DNA of 64,000 nucleotides from a virus, in IMG/VR virus record IMGVR_UViG_3300037805_000525, positions 1-64,000 of that record. One strand, written 5' to 3'. The notes beneath the pieces were generated by a model. That model was not told where the DNA came from. It was given only the letters and a program-made list of their open reading frames with translations, and made no database searches. A program made the position numbers and the translations under genes. Shown piece by piece: positions 41,525 through 49,786 of this stretch. How positions within the stretch are numbered: the stretch's first letter is position 1; every line of letters begins with the position of its first letter.

Positions 41525-41935
41525 TTAGAAGTCTGACTGCTCGATACGGTAGCCGTCAGGTGAGTCGCCCTCAGAGACCCCGAACTTGGCGCATAGCTCA
41601 GGAAGCCAGGTGTCCAGGATGGACTCGCGCCATTCGAACATGAACCCGACCTCCTCGTAGAGCGCACGTGGGTCAGCCACCATGAACCGTGTGGGCACGC
41701 GTTCGCAGGCAACGATCACACAGTCCTTAATGATCACGCAGTGGCGCTCGCGGATGACCTTATCCGGGTCGGCGCCCAATGCGTCAGGCTCGGTACCGCT
41801 GCAGCCCATGTACCACCCGTCGCTTGGCGCGTTGTCCATGGTGTCGCCCACTTGGTGATCATCGTGAAAGTCATTCCCGGTACTGAACTGTGCGTCGACG
41901 AATTCGTCGTTGGTGCGCACCGTGCTGTAGCTCAT
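41525..41935 (-). CDS. Hypothetical protein, 136 aa
   Basis: A G-rich ribosome-site-like run lies before ATG 41935. Acidic Asp/His-rich N-terminus (NDFHDDHQVGDTM), a strand pair around CVIIKDCVIVAC, then helices. First gene of the minus-strand pair; a palindrome copy lies 45 bases upstream. Confidence 0.68.
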   Translation of the reverse strand: MSYSTVRTNDEFVDAQFSTGNDFHDDHQVGDTMDNAPSDGWYMGCSGTEPDALGADPDKVIRERHCVIIKDCVIVACERVPTRFMVADPRALYEEVGFMFEWRESILDTWLPELCAKFGVSEGDSPDGYRIEQSDF

Positions 41936-41979
41936 GTGCGTGTCCCCCCATCCATTGTATGGCGAAGCGTACCACGCAA

Positions 41980-41996
41980 TTATCACAGTGTGATAA
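41980..41996. promoter_or_regulatory. Palindrome copy 11
   Basis: TTATCACAGTGTGATAA, with symmetric CAA and TTG flanks, between divergent genes. The first copy with a central purine (G). Confidence 0.8.
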
Positions 41997-42021
41997 TTGG
42001 CCGTACCTAGTTGAGTAGAGC

Positions 42022-42049
42022 GCAAAAGTGGGTTGGTGGCGGGCATAAG
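42022..42049 (+). promoter_or_regulatory. Promoter of unit M
   Basis: GCAAAA, 16 bases, CATAAG (42044-42049), then ATACTTAG. Confidence 0.75.
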
Positions 42050-42090
42050 ATACTTAGCGCCAGGCTTCTTGGTGCATGGAGGATTTGACA

Positions 42091-42339
42091 ATGGCTACGT
42101 ACGATTTCCACACAGCGGAAAACGCAGCGGTTGCGCACGTTGTTGTGTACCGCGCAAACCCCGACGGATCGCCGGAGGCGGTGATCGCGGACTTTTACAT
42201 GCTCCCTGGGGAGCCCGACATCCGGAACGCTGAGGAGCGCGCAGGACTGTTTCTGGAGGCCCTACGCCTGGTGGAGCGCGCCGCAGCTTCCAAACGTGCG
42301 TACGAGCGTGCACACGGAGGGGTTGAAGACCATGGATGA
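42091..42339 (+). CDS. Hypothetical protein, 82 aa
   Basis: GGAGGATTTGACA precedes ATG 42091. Beta N-terminal half (AVAHVVVYRANPDG) and an acidic helix (EERAGLFLEALRLVERAAA). First gene of unit M. Confidence 0.68.
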   Translation: MATYDFHTAENAAVAHVVVYRANPDGSPEAVIADFYMLPGEPDIRNAEERAGLFLEALRLVERAAASKRAYERAHGGVEDHG

Positions 42340-43288
42340 CGCAAACAACATCGGTGTTTGGGGTGGCGGAGACCACGACTTGGTCACGCAGTTCAATCTT
42401 GACTCAGCACTCGAGCAGGCATGCCTGGGTACCCCGTGCGCTGATGGGGTGGACGCCGCGCGAGTGTGGCTGGGGGAGTACGGGTCCCGACGTATGGACC
42501 CGCAAGCAATCTTCGACCTGGAGGCGTACTGCAGGGATGAGTACGTCGATAGTGGTGGGGAGGAGCCAGAAGAGGACCTTCAGGTGGTCGACTGGTTCCT
42601 GGCCTCATGCCGCGCGCCATGCGAGTACCTTGAGTACGCCAAGGTGCACAAGGTACTCTCCTGGCTTCCTGGGCTGGCCGCTAACGAGGCGTTGCCGCTT
42701 GACGAGGCACACGCACTCCTGCAGCGTAGGGACTTGCTTCAATACGCGTTCGACGTGCGCCGGGCACTAGCAACACGCCCACTGCACCTGCACACGGCAA
42801 AGATCCTAGCTACTGACGGCGACGAGCATGTGCAGGCAGCGCTGGGGGTCTTCGATGGTACGCACGAGGAGGTTCTCCGTATTGTTAGTGAGAGCACAAG
42901 CAACTTCGCGGCTGCGTCAGTGCTACGAAACCGCAACACGCCTCCTGACGTGGTCGCACGGCTCACGCAGGGTTACCCGGAAGGGGTGGTTGTGCGTGCA
43001 TACCTCTGCCGTGCAGACTGCCGCGAAGACGCGCTGGCGCGCTGGGAGGGGCACACAAGCGCCCACGTACGTGTCTTGGTGGCGAGTACCTCGGGCAGGT
43101 CCGCGGAGTCGCTGATGCGGCTCGCGAAAGATCGAAGTGGTCGCGTCCGGCGCGCAGTCTTCTACAACCCAGAAGCGTCCAGTGAGATCCGCAGCGTTGC
43201 GTGGGACCTAACGCCAGAGCTTCAAGAGTACCGGGCGCGCCCGGTACCCGCTTCTCAAATGTACGTGGACGATGCGGAGCAGGTTTAG
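42332..43288 (+). CDS. LRV/HEAT-like repeat protein, 318 aa
   Basis: Overlaps the previous gene by 8 bases. The N-terminal block has GTPC near residue 35 and VVDWFLASCRAPCEYLEY near residue 90. Residues about 130-300 are helical repeats with the pattern N-x-x-T-P-x-x-V-x-x-L, then V-R-x-x-L/V (NRNTPPDVVARLTQGYPEGV, HTSAHVRVLVASTSGRSAE). One of four paralogues in the window. A protein-binding solenoid is the best guess. Confidence 0.72.
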   Translation: MDDANNIGVWGGGDHDLVTQFNLDSALEQACLGTPCADGVDAARVWLGEYGSRRMDPQAIFDLEAYCRDEYVDSGGEEPEEDLQVVDWFLASCRAPCEYLEYAKVHKVLSWLPGLAANEALPLDEAHALLQRRDLLQYAFDVRRALATRPLHLHTAKILATDGDEHVQAALGVFDGTHEEVLRIVSESTSNFAAASVLRNRNTPPDVVARLTQGYPEGVVVRAYLCRADCREDALARWEGHTSAHVRVLVASTSGRSAESLMRLAKDRSGRVRRAVFYNPEASSEIRSVAWDLTPELQEYRARPVPASQMYVDDAEQV

Positions 43289-43521
43289 TGGAAATCAAGG
43301 ACGCAGATAGCTGGGGCCCTCTCGGAGACCCTTACCCCGGCGATGACCAGCACCTCGCCAGGTACAAGGGCGCATCGGTGGTTGACCACAACGGGGATGG
43401 GTTCCTAGTTGCCAAGTGTGCGCGGTCAGATGACATGTACCTCGTTAAGTTAGCGACAGGCGACCTGGTGCACCACAGCACAGCAGCTTACCCCGTGTGG
43501 CTGACGCCAAATAGCTTCTAG
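43288..43521 (+). CDS. Hypothetical protein, 77 aa
   Basis: GTG 43288 overlaps the last base of the previous TAG. Small beta-rich protein with a possible SH3-like strand order (GASVVDHNGDGFLVAKC, MYLVKLATGDLV). Function unknown. Confidence 0.62.
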   Translation: MEIKDADSWGPLGDPYPGDDQHLARYKGASVVDHNGDGFLVAKCARSDDMYLVKLATGDLVHHSTAAYPVWLTPNSF

Positions 43522-43560
43522 GTAGGCACGCGCCACACATAACACATTCAGGGAGTACAC

Positions 43561-43833
43561 ATGACCACACAGATTGATCTACCAAAGTTCCACGACGGTC
43601 TGTCCGTCCGTACCGTGATTAGCGCGCATTGTGGGCGTAAGCCGTGCGACGAGGCAGTCGAACGGCTCGACACCTACCTCGCGTCCAGCAATGGGTATGG
43701 CAACCGCGCCGTTGAACTCAACGCAGAGTTCGTCGCCGGTTACATGGGCGCTGGCGATATGTTCGCTGACGAGAAAGGCTACTACGACCCAGACGATGAC
43801 GGCCCCGAAACAGACGTCGATTGGTTCCTGTAG
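43561..43833 (+). pseudogene. N-terminal part of an LRV/HEAT-like gene, cut by an amber codon
   Basis: GGGAG precedes ATG 43561. The 90-aa product is the N-terminal block of this family (CGRKPCDEAVERLDTYL, then DVDWFL) and ends at TAG 43831-43833. The same frame continues with RCLNPTHYLEADE and then the helical repeats starting at 43888. Paralogues read through at this point: WFLERLVDPELL at 11956, WFLASCRAPCEYL at 42332, WFLLRCPSPEAY at 44541. So TAG replaces a sense codon, possibly GAG. It could be a nonsense mutation, a leaky stop or a real split into two genes. Confidence 0.65.
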
Positions 43834-43887
43834 CGCTGCCTGAACCCGACGCATTACCTCGAGGCGGACGAATGCAAAGGAAACCTG

Positions 43888-44544
43888 GTGTGGATGGCGG
43901 CGCTGGCACGGAACTCGCGGTGCAGTGCAGAAGAGTTGGACGCGCTCGTGGCGATAAGCGGCGAGCCGGAGTATGAGTACCAGCACGATGTCATCCTCGG
44001 TGTTGTCGGCAATGTGTGTACGTCGGCCACTACGATACAGCGCGTGCTGGACGCACCTGAGTGCCAGAGCCTATGGCGGTTCGTCGCGAGGGCCCCGAAC
44101 ATCACGCCGGAGCAGATCGAGCAGCTGTGGAACGCCGAGACTATGCATGTGACGGTCTTGGAGATCCTGGCCGGCAACGCGAGACTACCCGCGGACATCC
44201 GAGAGCAGGCCAGGACGCACGCCAACGCACACGTACGGCGCGCCTACATGCGCAACCCCTTGTTCACCAAGGAGGACTTGGTGGCCGCGTGCGCAGACGA
44301 GAACCCGTGCATTAGGTGCGCCGCGGTATACAACACGCGCATGACCGGTGAACTACTCGCAACCATGGCGGACGACTGTTCCACGATGGTTCTGCTGGGA
44401 ATTGTTGGGTCGGCGCATGTGCGCTCCGACACCCTGCGTTACATCGCCGACCGCCCTGACGTCACCCTCGAGGTCAGTTCTGCGGCAACCTCACGACTTG
44501 CAAACCTCAGCGTGCTCCAGGCGCATAAAGTGGTCACAAAATGA
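43888..44544 (+). pseudogene. C-terminal repeat part of the amber-split LRV/HEAT-like gene (218 aa)
   Basis: In the same frame as 43561-43833. AAAGGAAACCTG precedes GTG 43888, so independent translation is possible. Helical repeats: LARNSRCSAEELDALVAISG, APNITPEQIEQLWNAE, NARLPADIREQARTHANAHV, matching LRV/HEAT units. If the amber is read through, the full protein is 327 residues, the same size as the paralogues (318 and 333). Confidence 0.65.
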
Positions 44545-45542
44545 CGAAGCCCACATACGACGTTCCGCTACCTCCGCTCGCGTCTAGCCTCTCTGTTGAG
44601 GAGGTGTTGGAGATGTACTGCTCCGAGGAGCCGTGTTGGGAGGCTGTATCCCGTGTGACAGCCTTTTTGGAGGTCGTACACGCGTACAGACCTGTCGAAA
44701 TCAGCGCTGAGTTGCTGCGCAGCTACATCGACACCCAAATCGAACTGGAGGATGTGCGGTGCGGCAGCAACACTCGAGAAGGTGACGTGTACTGGTTCCT
44801 GCTCCGGTGTCCGTCCCCAGAGGCGTACAGCGGGGTAGTGATCGGACCGGGGGGGCCCAACGGGCTGTCCGAGGCTGTGGCGCGCAATCCGGGGTGCAGC
44901 CCAGATACGTTGCACGAGCTGCGCATGTACCCCAGGTGCATAGTGCACGTAGCGCACAACCTGTCGACACGCGAGGATACGCTTGAGGAGGTGGTGCAGA
45001 TAGCCACGCGAGGCGGGAATACGGAGGGCTGGCGAGGCGGGTTGGGTTTGGCGCCCTCGGGTGAGTGGCGGAATGTCTTGAATACGGCGATCATGAACCC
45101 GAACGTGCCCGAAAGTCTTCTCTGTAGGCTATGGGACGAGGGGGACGATGTCCTGCGCGCGGGGATTGTGCGCCACGCGAACGCGTCCGAAGCGCACCGC
45201 GAGTATGGTTACCGAAGCGCAGATCCGTACATGCGTGTGTCGGCCATGCTCAGCCCGCATGCCTCGAGCGAGTACCTGTACGCGTCGTGTACCGACCCCG
45301 CGGTTCGAGTGCGAAAACTGATGGCAGGCGATGACCGCGCAACCGCAGAGATGCTGGGCATCCTCGCGGAGGATATGGACCCCGACGTGTTGTGGCGCGT
45401 GGCGCAGCGCGACGACATTTCGGACGAGGTCCTCCTACGTGCATGGACACGCATGAAGAAGCTGGCGACGTGGTCGCGGCTTGGGTTCATGAACTCAAGG
45501 GCATCTTCTAGGCTGGCCGCGCTTCTTGAGGCGCGTCGCTAG
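44541..45542 (+). CDS. LRV/HEAT-like repeat protein, 333 aa
   Basis: ATGA overlap with the previous gene. N-terminal block (VLEMYCSEEPCWEAVSRVT, then GDVYWFLLRCPSPEAY), then repeats (NPGCSPDTLHELRMYP, NPNVPESLLCRLWDEGDDVL, MDPDVLWRVAQRDDISDEVL). Tandem with the split copy. Last gene of unit M. Confidence 0.72.
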   Translation: MTKPTYDVPLPPLASSLSVEEVLEMYCSEEPCWEAVSRVTAFLEVVHAYRPVEISAELLRSYIDTQIELEDVRCGSNTREGDVYWFLLRCPSPEAYSGVVIGPGGPNGLSEAVARNPGCSPDTLHELRMYPRCIVHVAHNLSTREDTLEEVVQIATRGGNTEGWRGGLGLAPSGEWRNVLNTAIMNPNVPESLLCRLWDEGDDVLRAGIVRHANASEAHREYGYRSADPYMRVSAMLSPHASSEYLYASCTDPAVRVRKLMAGDDRATAEMLGILAEDMDPDVLWRVAQRDDISDEVLLRAWTRMKKLATWSRLGFMNSRASSRLAALLEARR

Positions 45543-45554
45543 GCTCGCCGGGCG

Positions 45555-45580
45555 AAGAGGGCGCGAGCCCTCTTTTCTTA
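45555..45580. terminator. Terminator of unit M, between convergent genes
   Basis: AAGAGGGC, GCGA, GCCCTCTT, then TTCTTACC. The AAGAG side gives a shorter T tract for minus-strand transcripts. Confidence 0.85.
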
Positions 45581-45581
45581 C

Positions 45582-45995
45582 CTATGGCTTGGCCGGGGCG
45601 GGTGCGGGTGCGGTGGCTTCGCGTAGCTGCTTGATCGTGGCGAGCACCTTGTACTTGAGCAGTGAGATCTTGGCCATCTCGGTGCGGCCGCCTGCGTACA
45701 TGGCGTCGGCGGTATTGAAGGGCAGCTCCACATCTGCCGAGTCAACCGGCTCAGGCAATGGCGGACCAATCTTGGCGATGCGTCGGTCCACCGACTCCAG
45801 AAGACTGAGCCCCGTGTAGAAGGAGTCGGCTCGAGTACTGCTCTCGATGAACTGCAGCGCCTCTTGTAATACTTCGTGGATCTTCTCTTGCTGCAGCTGC
45901 GTGGTCTTGGCTGCAGCAGGCACCTGGTAGGGCAGCGGTATGTTCGCTGGGCTCAGCAGGTTGTCTACGCCGAAGACAAATCGTTCATCAGGCAT
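45582..45995 (-). CDS. Virion-operon protein, 137 aa
   Basis: ATG 45995 overlaps the end of the 827-aa gene upstream. Helical with Gln/Glu-rich middle (TTQLQQEKIHEVLQEALQF) and a Pro/Ala tail (ATAPAPAPAKP). Last gene of the right-hand virion operon. Probably structural or an assembly factor; no family was recognised. Confidence 0.62.
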   Translation of the reverse strand: MPDERFVFGVDNLLSPANIPLPYQVPAAAKTTQLQQEKIHEVLQEALQFIESSTRADSFYTGLSLLESVDRRIAKIGPPLPEPVDSADVELPFNTADAMYAGGRTEMAKISLLKYKVLATIKQLREATAPAPAPAKP

Positions 45996-48471
45996 CGTCG
46001 ATCTCCGCGATGTAGTCAGACATGAGGGACGTGCCGAGCGAAGAACTCGCCGCAGGCTCGCTGCCGTATGTACGCATTGCTGCAGCGAGCAGTGCCTCTA
46101 CGGAGTCAGTGTCTGTGAGCGACGTGGGCTCCGTCAACCCGAACACGGACCACTCGAGCGCCATGAGTTTGGTGTGTACCCAGCTCAGGTTGGCTTGGTG
46201 GAGTGCGTTGGACAGGTCAGCGAGCTCCTGGGGTGCGGCGGCACTGTAGCTGGACGACGCGCTGGCTATGCCGTCGAAGATGAGCATGAGCGTGCTGCGT
46301 ACATACGCCCAGGCATCCGGAGACACGCCGTTGAGTGGATGCTGCAGACCAGGGGCGTAGCGTTGGTCTGCTAGTAGCTTGCGAACGGTACGCAGTGTGC
46401 CGCGTAGGTAGCTGGCGGTTACCGGTGTGGTCGTGGGGCCAGCACCATAGATTGCCGCGCCTGCTTCTGCGTAGGCTGCCAGGGTGACCACGCCGCCCAT
46501 GGACGAGCGAACCTCCGCCCATCCGCCGAGGGGGCCGACTGCGTAGTCGCCGGCGCGGATACGGTAGCGAGGACCCGACGCAGTGTATGAGTAGCGGGGC
46601 TGGGTGGCGAACGCCTCGTCGGGCAGTCCGAACTCAGGCCCAGGTCCTCCCCCGGGAACAAGCTCAAAGAGTTGGTTGGAGTCGATGACAAGCTCTGTGG
46701 TCTCCAGGGCGAAGGTGATGTCTACGCTGCCGGCCACGCCCAGTACGTCCAGAGGTAGGACGATAGGGGTGAGCAGCGTGACCTGGGTGGGGTTGGCGGA
46801 GACGACCTGGTGGTACCCGTCGTATGGGGTAAGGACGTGCAGGAACGCAGCTTGTGTTCCGTCGGCTACGTCAATGAGGCTCGCACCGGCTGCGGTGATG
46901 GTGGCTGCGGCAGGCGGGCTACGGTACTGCGTGTTCTGCGTAGGGACGATGTCTAGCGCAGCCGGGTTGGTAATGGTGAGGTCGTTGAACCATACGTCAA
47001 CGCCGTAGCCCTCTACAGGCACGGTGGTGAGTAGGTCATTGAGCGTGGTGGGTGGGGTGATCCAAGTGACGCCATCTACTGCAGTGCTGAGCACGGGAGT
47101 GGTACTGCCCATGGGGATACCCATACGAGCTGCAGAGCCTGCGGTGTCGTAGGTGAACAGCAGATTGCCGCCGGTGGTGTGCACACAGTCTACCGAAGCC
47201 GTAAAGTTCGAAATCTCGGTTGCGAGTTCGGACAGGTTGTACTTCACCGGAGGGGCAAATATCACAGTGTGATAAATCGAATTACCTGCTGCGACGGTGA
47301 CTGTGTAGAAGGGTGACTCGTCGGTTACGAGGTACTTGCGGTAGCTGAAGTGGAACTGCGTGCCGACGGGCAGTTCTTGATCGGTGCCTGGCACAGTGAG
47401 GTCAGCGTAGGCAATAGTGACCTTGCCGGACGTGTAGTCGATGCCGCTAGAAATGTCGAGCGGCCAACCACTTACGCTGACTAGGTTGCCGGTTCCGTCG
47501 TCCGTTATGTGGTCGTTGGCTACGTGCAGCACCAGGGAGCCCGGTACGACATGTTCTCGCAGCGTTCGAACGTACGGACCCTTCCCGCCAGGTGCGTTTA
47601 TCGAGTGGATCCCACTAAACGGGGCAGCCAGGTCCGCACCGTAGACAGAGGTAGTGGTAGCCATCGCCCGGATGGCTGCGGGGGAGGAGATGGTCACCGT
47701 ATTTCCCGGCTCGCCCGAATACTGCAACTCTGCGGAGTCGGTACTCAGGCTGTGGAGCGGAAACGTGCTCCCTTCCATCTTGAAGGGGCCGACCGCAACC
47801 AGGTCTGTGCCCTTTGGGGCGTCTAGGTCTATGTCGACCGCGCTCTCTTCGACAACAGAGGCGGACACAGCGGCTATTGCGGACAAATCCTTGGTTGCGG
47901 TGCCGTCCGGGCGCACGTTAGCTCGTACAGCGTCGTCTACGCTCTGTACAACACGTCTGCGCGTAGCAAAGGCGACGTCTGCCGCCTCCCAGGCTGTACG
48001 AGAGCGTGTAAGCGCGTTCAGTGCAGTCTCGAACTCTACTAGTGCAAGCTGGATCGAGCGCACAGCATTTATCACAATGTGATAATCCACCTCGCTGGAC
48101 GCGGCGGTGGACGAGGCGGACAGTTCGTTGAGAGCGCGCACTGCGCCGCTGCTGCCCTGGTCAAGGTGCAGCAGCGCGTTGTCCGCGGCGTCCACGCTCT
48201 CTGTTGTCAGGGTCTGCGTAGGCGCTCTGCGGGTGGATATGAGCGTAAGGAGGTGTTCCCGCGCTGTACTGGACTTGGCGGCGAGTGTACGAAGGTATGT
48301 GCCGTAGATGGCGTAGTACCCGCATTGGTCGTACTGGAGTGTGCGTGAGCAGAGGTCTAGTGCAACCTCCAGTATCTCCGCGGCTGTCTTGCCTCGCATC
48401 GTTCCGAGATCTACGCTCGGGGACAACCCCTGAGCTAGTCCCGCGATGTAGGCCTCAGAATATCGAGGCAT
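45988..48471 (-). CDS. Large virion structural protein, 827 aa
   Basis: Coupled to both neighbours by overlaps. Residues about 1-190 are helical (TAAEILEVALDLCSRTLQYD), the middle is beta-rich with Gly/Thr/Val repeats and a Pro/Gly loop (ELVPGGGPGPEFGLP), and the C-terminal about 130 residues are helical again. The arrangement resembles tail or neck proteins with long beta domains. Two copies of the 17-bp palindrome are inside it and encode YHIVIN and YHTVIF. The specific role is unknown. Confidence 0.62.
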   Translation of the reverse strand: MPRYSEAYIAGLAQGLSPSVDLGTMRGKTAAEILEVALDLCSRTLQYDQCGYYAIYGTYLRTLAAKSSTAREHLLTLISTRRAPTQTLTTESVDAADNALLHLDQGSSGAVRALNELSASSTAASSEVDYHIVINAVRSIQLALVEFETALNALTRSRTAWEAADVAFATRRRVVQSVDDAVRANVRPDGTATKDLSAIAAVSASVVEESAVDIDLDAPKGTDLVAVGPFKMEGSTFPLHSLSTDSAELQYSGEPGNTVTISSPAAIRAMATTTSVYGADLAAPFSGIHSINAPGGKGPYVRTLREHVVPGSLVLHVANDHITDDGTGNLVSVSGWPLDISSGIDYTSGKVTIAYADLTVPGTDQELPVGTQFHFSYRKYLVTDESPFYTVTVAAGNSIYHTVIFAPPVKYNLSELATEISNFTASVDCVHTTGGNLLFTYDTAGSAARMGIPMGSTTPVLSTAVDGVTWITPPTTLNDLLTTVPVEGYGVDVWFNDLTITNPAALDIVPTQNTQYRSPPAAATITAAGASLIDVADGTQAAFLHVLTPYDGYHQVVSANPTQVTLLTPIVLPLDVLGVAGSVDITFALETTELVIDSNQLFELVPGGGPGPEFGLPDEAFATQPRYSYTASGPRYRIRAGDYAVGPLGGWAEVRSSMGGVVTLAAYAEAGAAIYGAGPTTTPVTASYLRGTLRTVRKLLADQRYAPGLQHPLNGVSPDAWAYVRSTLMLIFDGIASASSSYSAAAPQELADLSNALHQANLSWVHTKLMALEWSVFGLTEPTSLTDTDSVEALLAAAMRTYGSEPAASSSLGTSLMSDYIAEIDDA
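47259..47275. promoter_or_regulatory. Palindrome copy 12, inside a virion gene
   Basis: ATATCACAGTGTGATAA, one mismatch, inside the 827-aa coding sequence. Central base G. Confidence 0.65.
48069..48085. promoter_or_regulatory. Palindrome copy 13, inside a virion gene
   Basis: TTATCACAATGTGATAA inside the 827-aa coding sequence, 810 bases from copy 12. Both arms are perfect; central base A. Confidence 0.68.
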
Positions 48472-48869
48472 TAGTCACAGCTTTCGGGGTTGGTTCCGCG
48501 CAGTCGGCGGATGCCTTGTGCGTCAGCAGTACGGGCCAGCTTACGGACCGTGTGCGGGGAAATGTTGAATGCACCGCATACCGACTCGAACGAGTAGATG
48601 TACGTGGCTGTCTTGAAGTCCGTGATCAGGTCAAATATCCACGACGCAGCATCAGCGCCTAGCTCACGCTTCTGCGCGTCTGGGCTGGACCGGTACAGTA
48701 CATAGTCAGAGACGCCACGACGTAGGACAGCCAACATGAGCTGTGCCGCCCCGGAATCAGCACCCTGATGCGCACGATCCAGTTTGAGGCACTCACACGT
48801 CTGTGGGTCGCAGAGGCCGAGCTGCTTGAGCGTGCACTCGTAGTTTGGATTGTGCTTATTCCTGCTCAC
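48471..48869 (-). CDS. Cys-rich protein with HTH-like C-terminus, 132 aa
   Basis: Overlaps the preceding gene by 4 bases; GGAATAAGCACA-like spacing is not a strong ribosome site. N-terminal Cys cluster (YECTLKQLGLCDPQTCEC) could bind metal. C-terminal segment (FESVCGAFNISPHTVRKLAR) reads as helix-turn-helix. In this operon it could be a packaging or regulatory DNA-binding protein; not resolvable from the sequence. Confidence 0.6.
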   Translation of the reverse strand: MSRNKHNPNYECTLKQLGLCDPQTCECLKLDRAHQGADSGAAQLMLAVLRRGVSDYVLYRSSPDAQKRELGADAASWIFDLITDFKTATYIYSFESVCGAFNISPHTVRKLARTADAQGIRRLRGTNPESCD

Positions 48870-49783
48870 GCGACGGTGACCTCAATCGCGCCAACGAGCG
48901 CGCTCACCAGGTCTCCACCGAACCCAAACCCTTCGGGCAGCTCGACGGGGATTAGCGTAGGGGTGTAGGTGACCACGCCAGCGGCGAGGCCCGTGAACTC
49001 TACGGCCGTGCCTTCAAGAGCCAGGTCAGCCACGTCGGGCACATCCTCGCTCAAGTACACGCGCGAGTCGGTCAACAAGACACCGCTGGTGAGCAGTATC
49101 TTGTAGGTGAGCTCCTTGACCTCGGCTACAGCCAGCGCAAGGGCGGGTGCGGCTCGTGAGAGTTCCGCTGCGCCGTCGAACCAGACAATCCCCGCAACAA
49201 CCGGGAAGATGATGGACATCAGGTCGGCAGACGGAGCGTCTGGTACGTGTATGTACCAGCTGCCTAGCTGCGTGCCCAAGGCTACGCTGTACGTGCGCCC
49301 ACGCAGTAGCGAGACGGACATGCGCCCATCTTTGTCTGCCACGACATCCACCGGCGCTCGGTTGAGTCCGAGGAGGACACTGGATACGTCGCGAACAGAG
49401 TCCCCGCAGTGGATGGTGATTCGCGCGGTGAGATCACCAGACGGCGAGCCGTCCAGGTCCTCGAAGTACCCAGTGCATAGGCACCGTCCGGGGTCGGCCG
49501 ACTGCGGTAGGGTGGGCGACGCCACCAACACTGTAAACAGCACGGGGGCCGCTTGATCGGGCACCACGGCGGAGAACGTGTTGCCGGCGTGTGCGGTGAG
49601 CGGTTGCGGCCCGTGTACCCGCATGGAGTATGTTCCTGCGGGCTGGTCTCCGAGGAAGACGCGCCCCGCTACGTCGGTGTACCCACTGCCTACGAGCGCA
49701 AGCCCGGCGTCGTACATCGCGACGAACACATCCGCGCGGACATCGGCAGGGGTTGAGACCGCTTCAGCGAATACTTGTGGCAC
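48866..49783 (-). CDS. Virion protein with Ig-like/prealbumin-like domains, 305 aa
   Basis: GGAG precedes GTG 49783. Residues about 10-75 look like a transthyretin/Cna-B-type sandwich (YTDVAGRVFLGDQPAGTYSM), and a second similar unit follows at about 110-165 (DKDGRMSVSLLRGRTYSVAL). Such domains decorate phage tails or capsids. A hydrophobic segment near residue 190 is probably buried. Function in the virion is not known. Confidence 0.62.
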   Translation of the reverse strand: MPQVFAEAVSTPADVRADVFVAMYDAGLALVGSGYTDVAGRVFLGDQPAGTYSMRVHGPQPLTAHAGNTFSAVVPDQAAPVLFTVLVASPTLPQSADPGRCLCTGYFEDLDGSPSGDLTARITIHCGDSVRDVSSVLLGLNRAPVDVVADKDGRMSVSLLRGRTYSVALGTQLGSWYIHVPDAPSADLMSIIFPVVAGIVWFDGAAELSRAAPALALAVAEVKELTYKILLTSGVLLTDSRVYLSEDVPDVADLALEGTAVEFTGLAAGVVTYTPTLIPVELPEGFGFGGDLVSALVGAIEVTVA

Positions 49784-49786
49784 TGC

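Noticed and set aside
43831-43833. General reassignment of TAG to an amino acid
   Set aside because: Several genes end in TAG just before the next gene's ribosome site or start (stops at 13247, 17364, 38355 and 43288), so TAG is a normal stop here.
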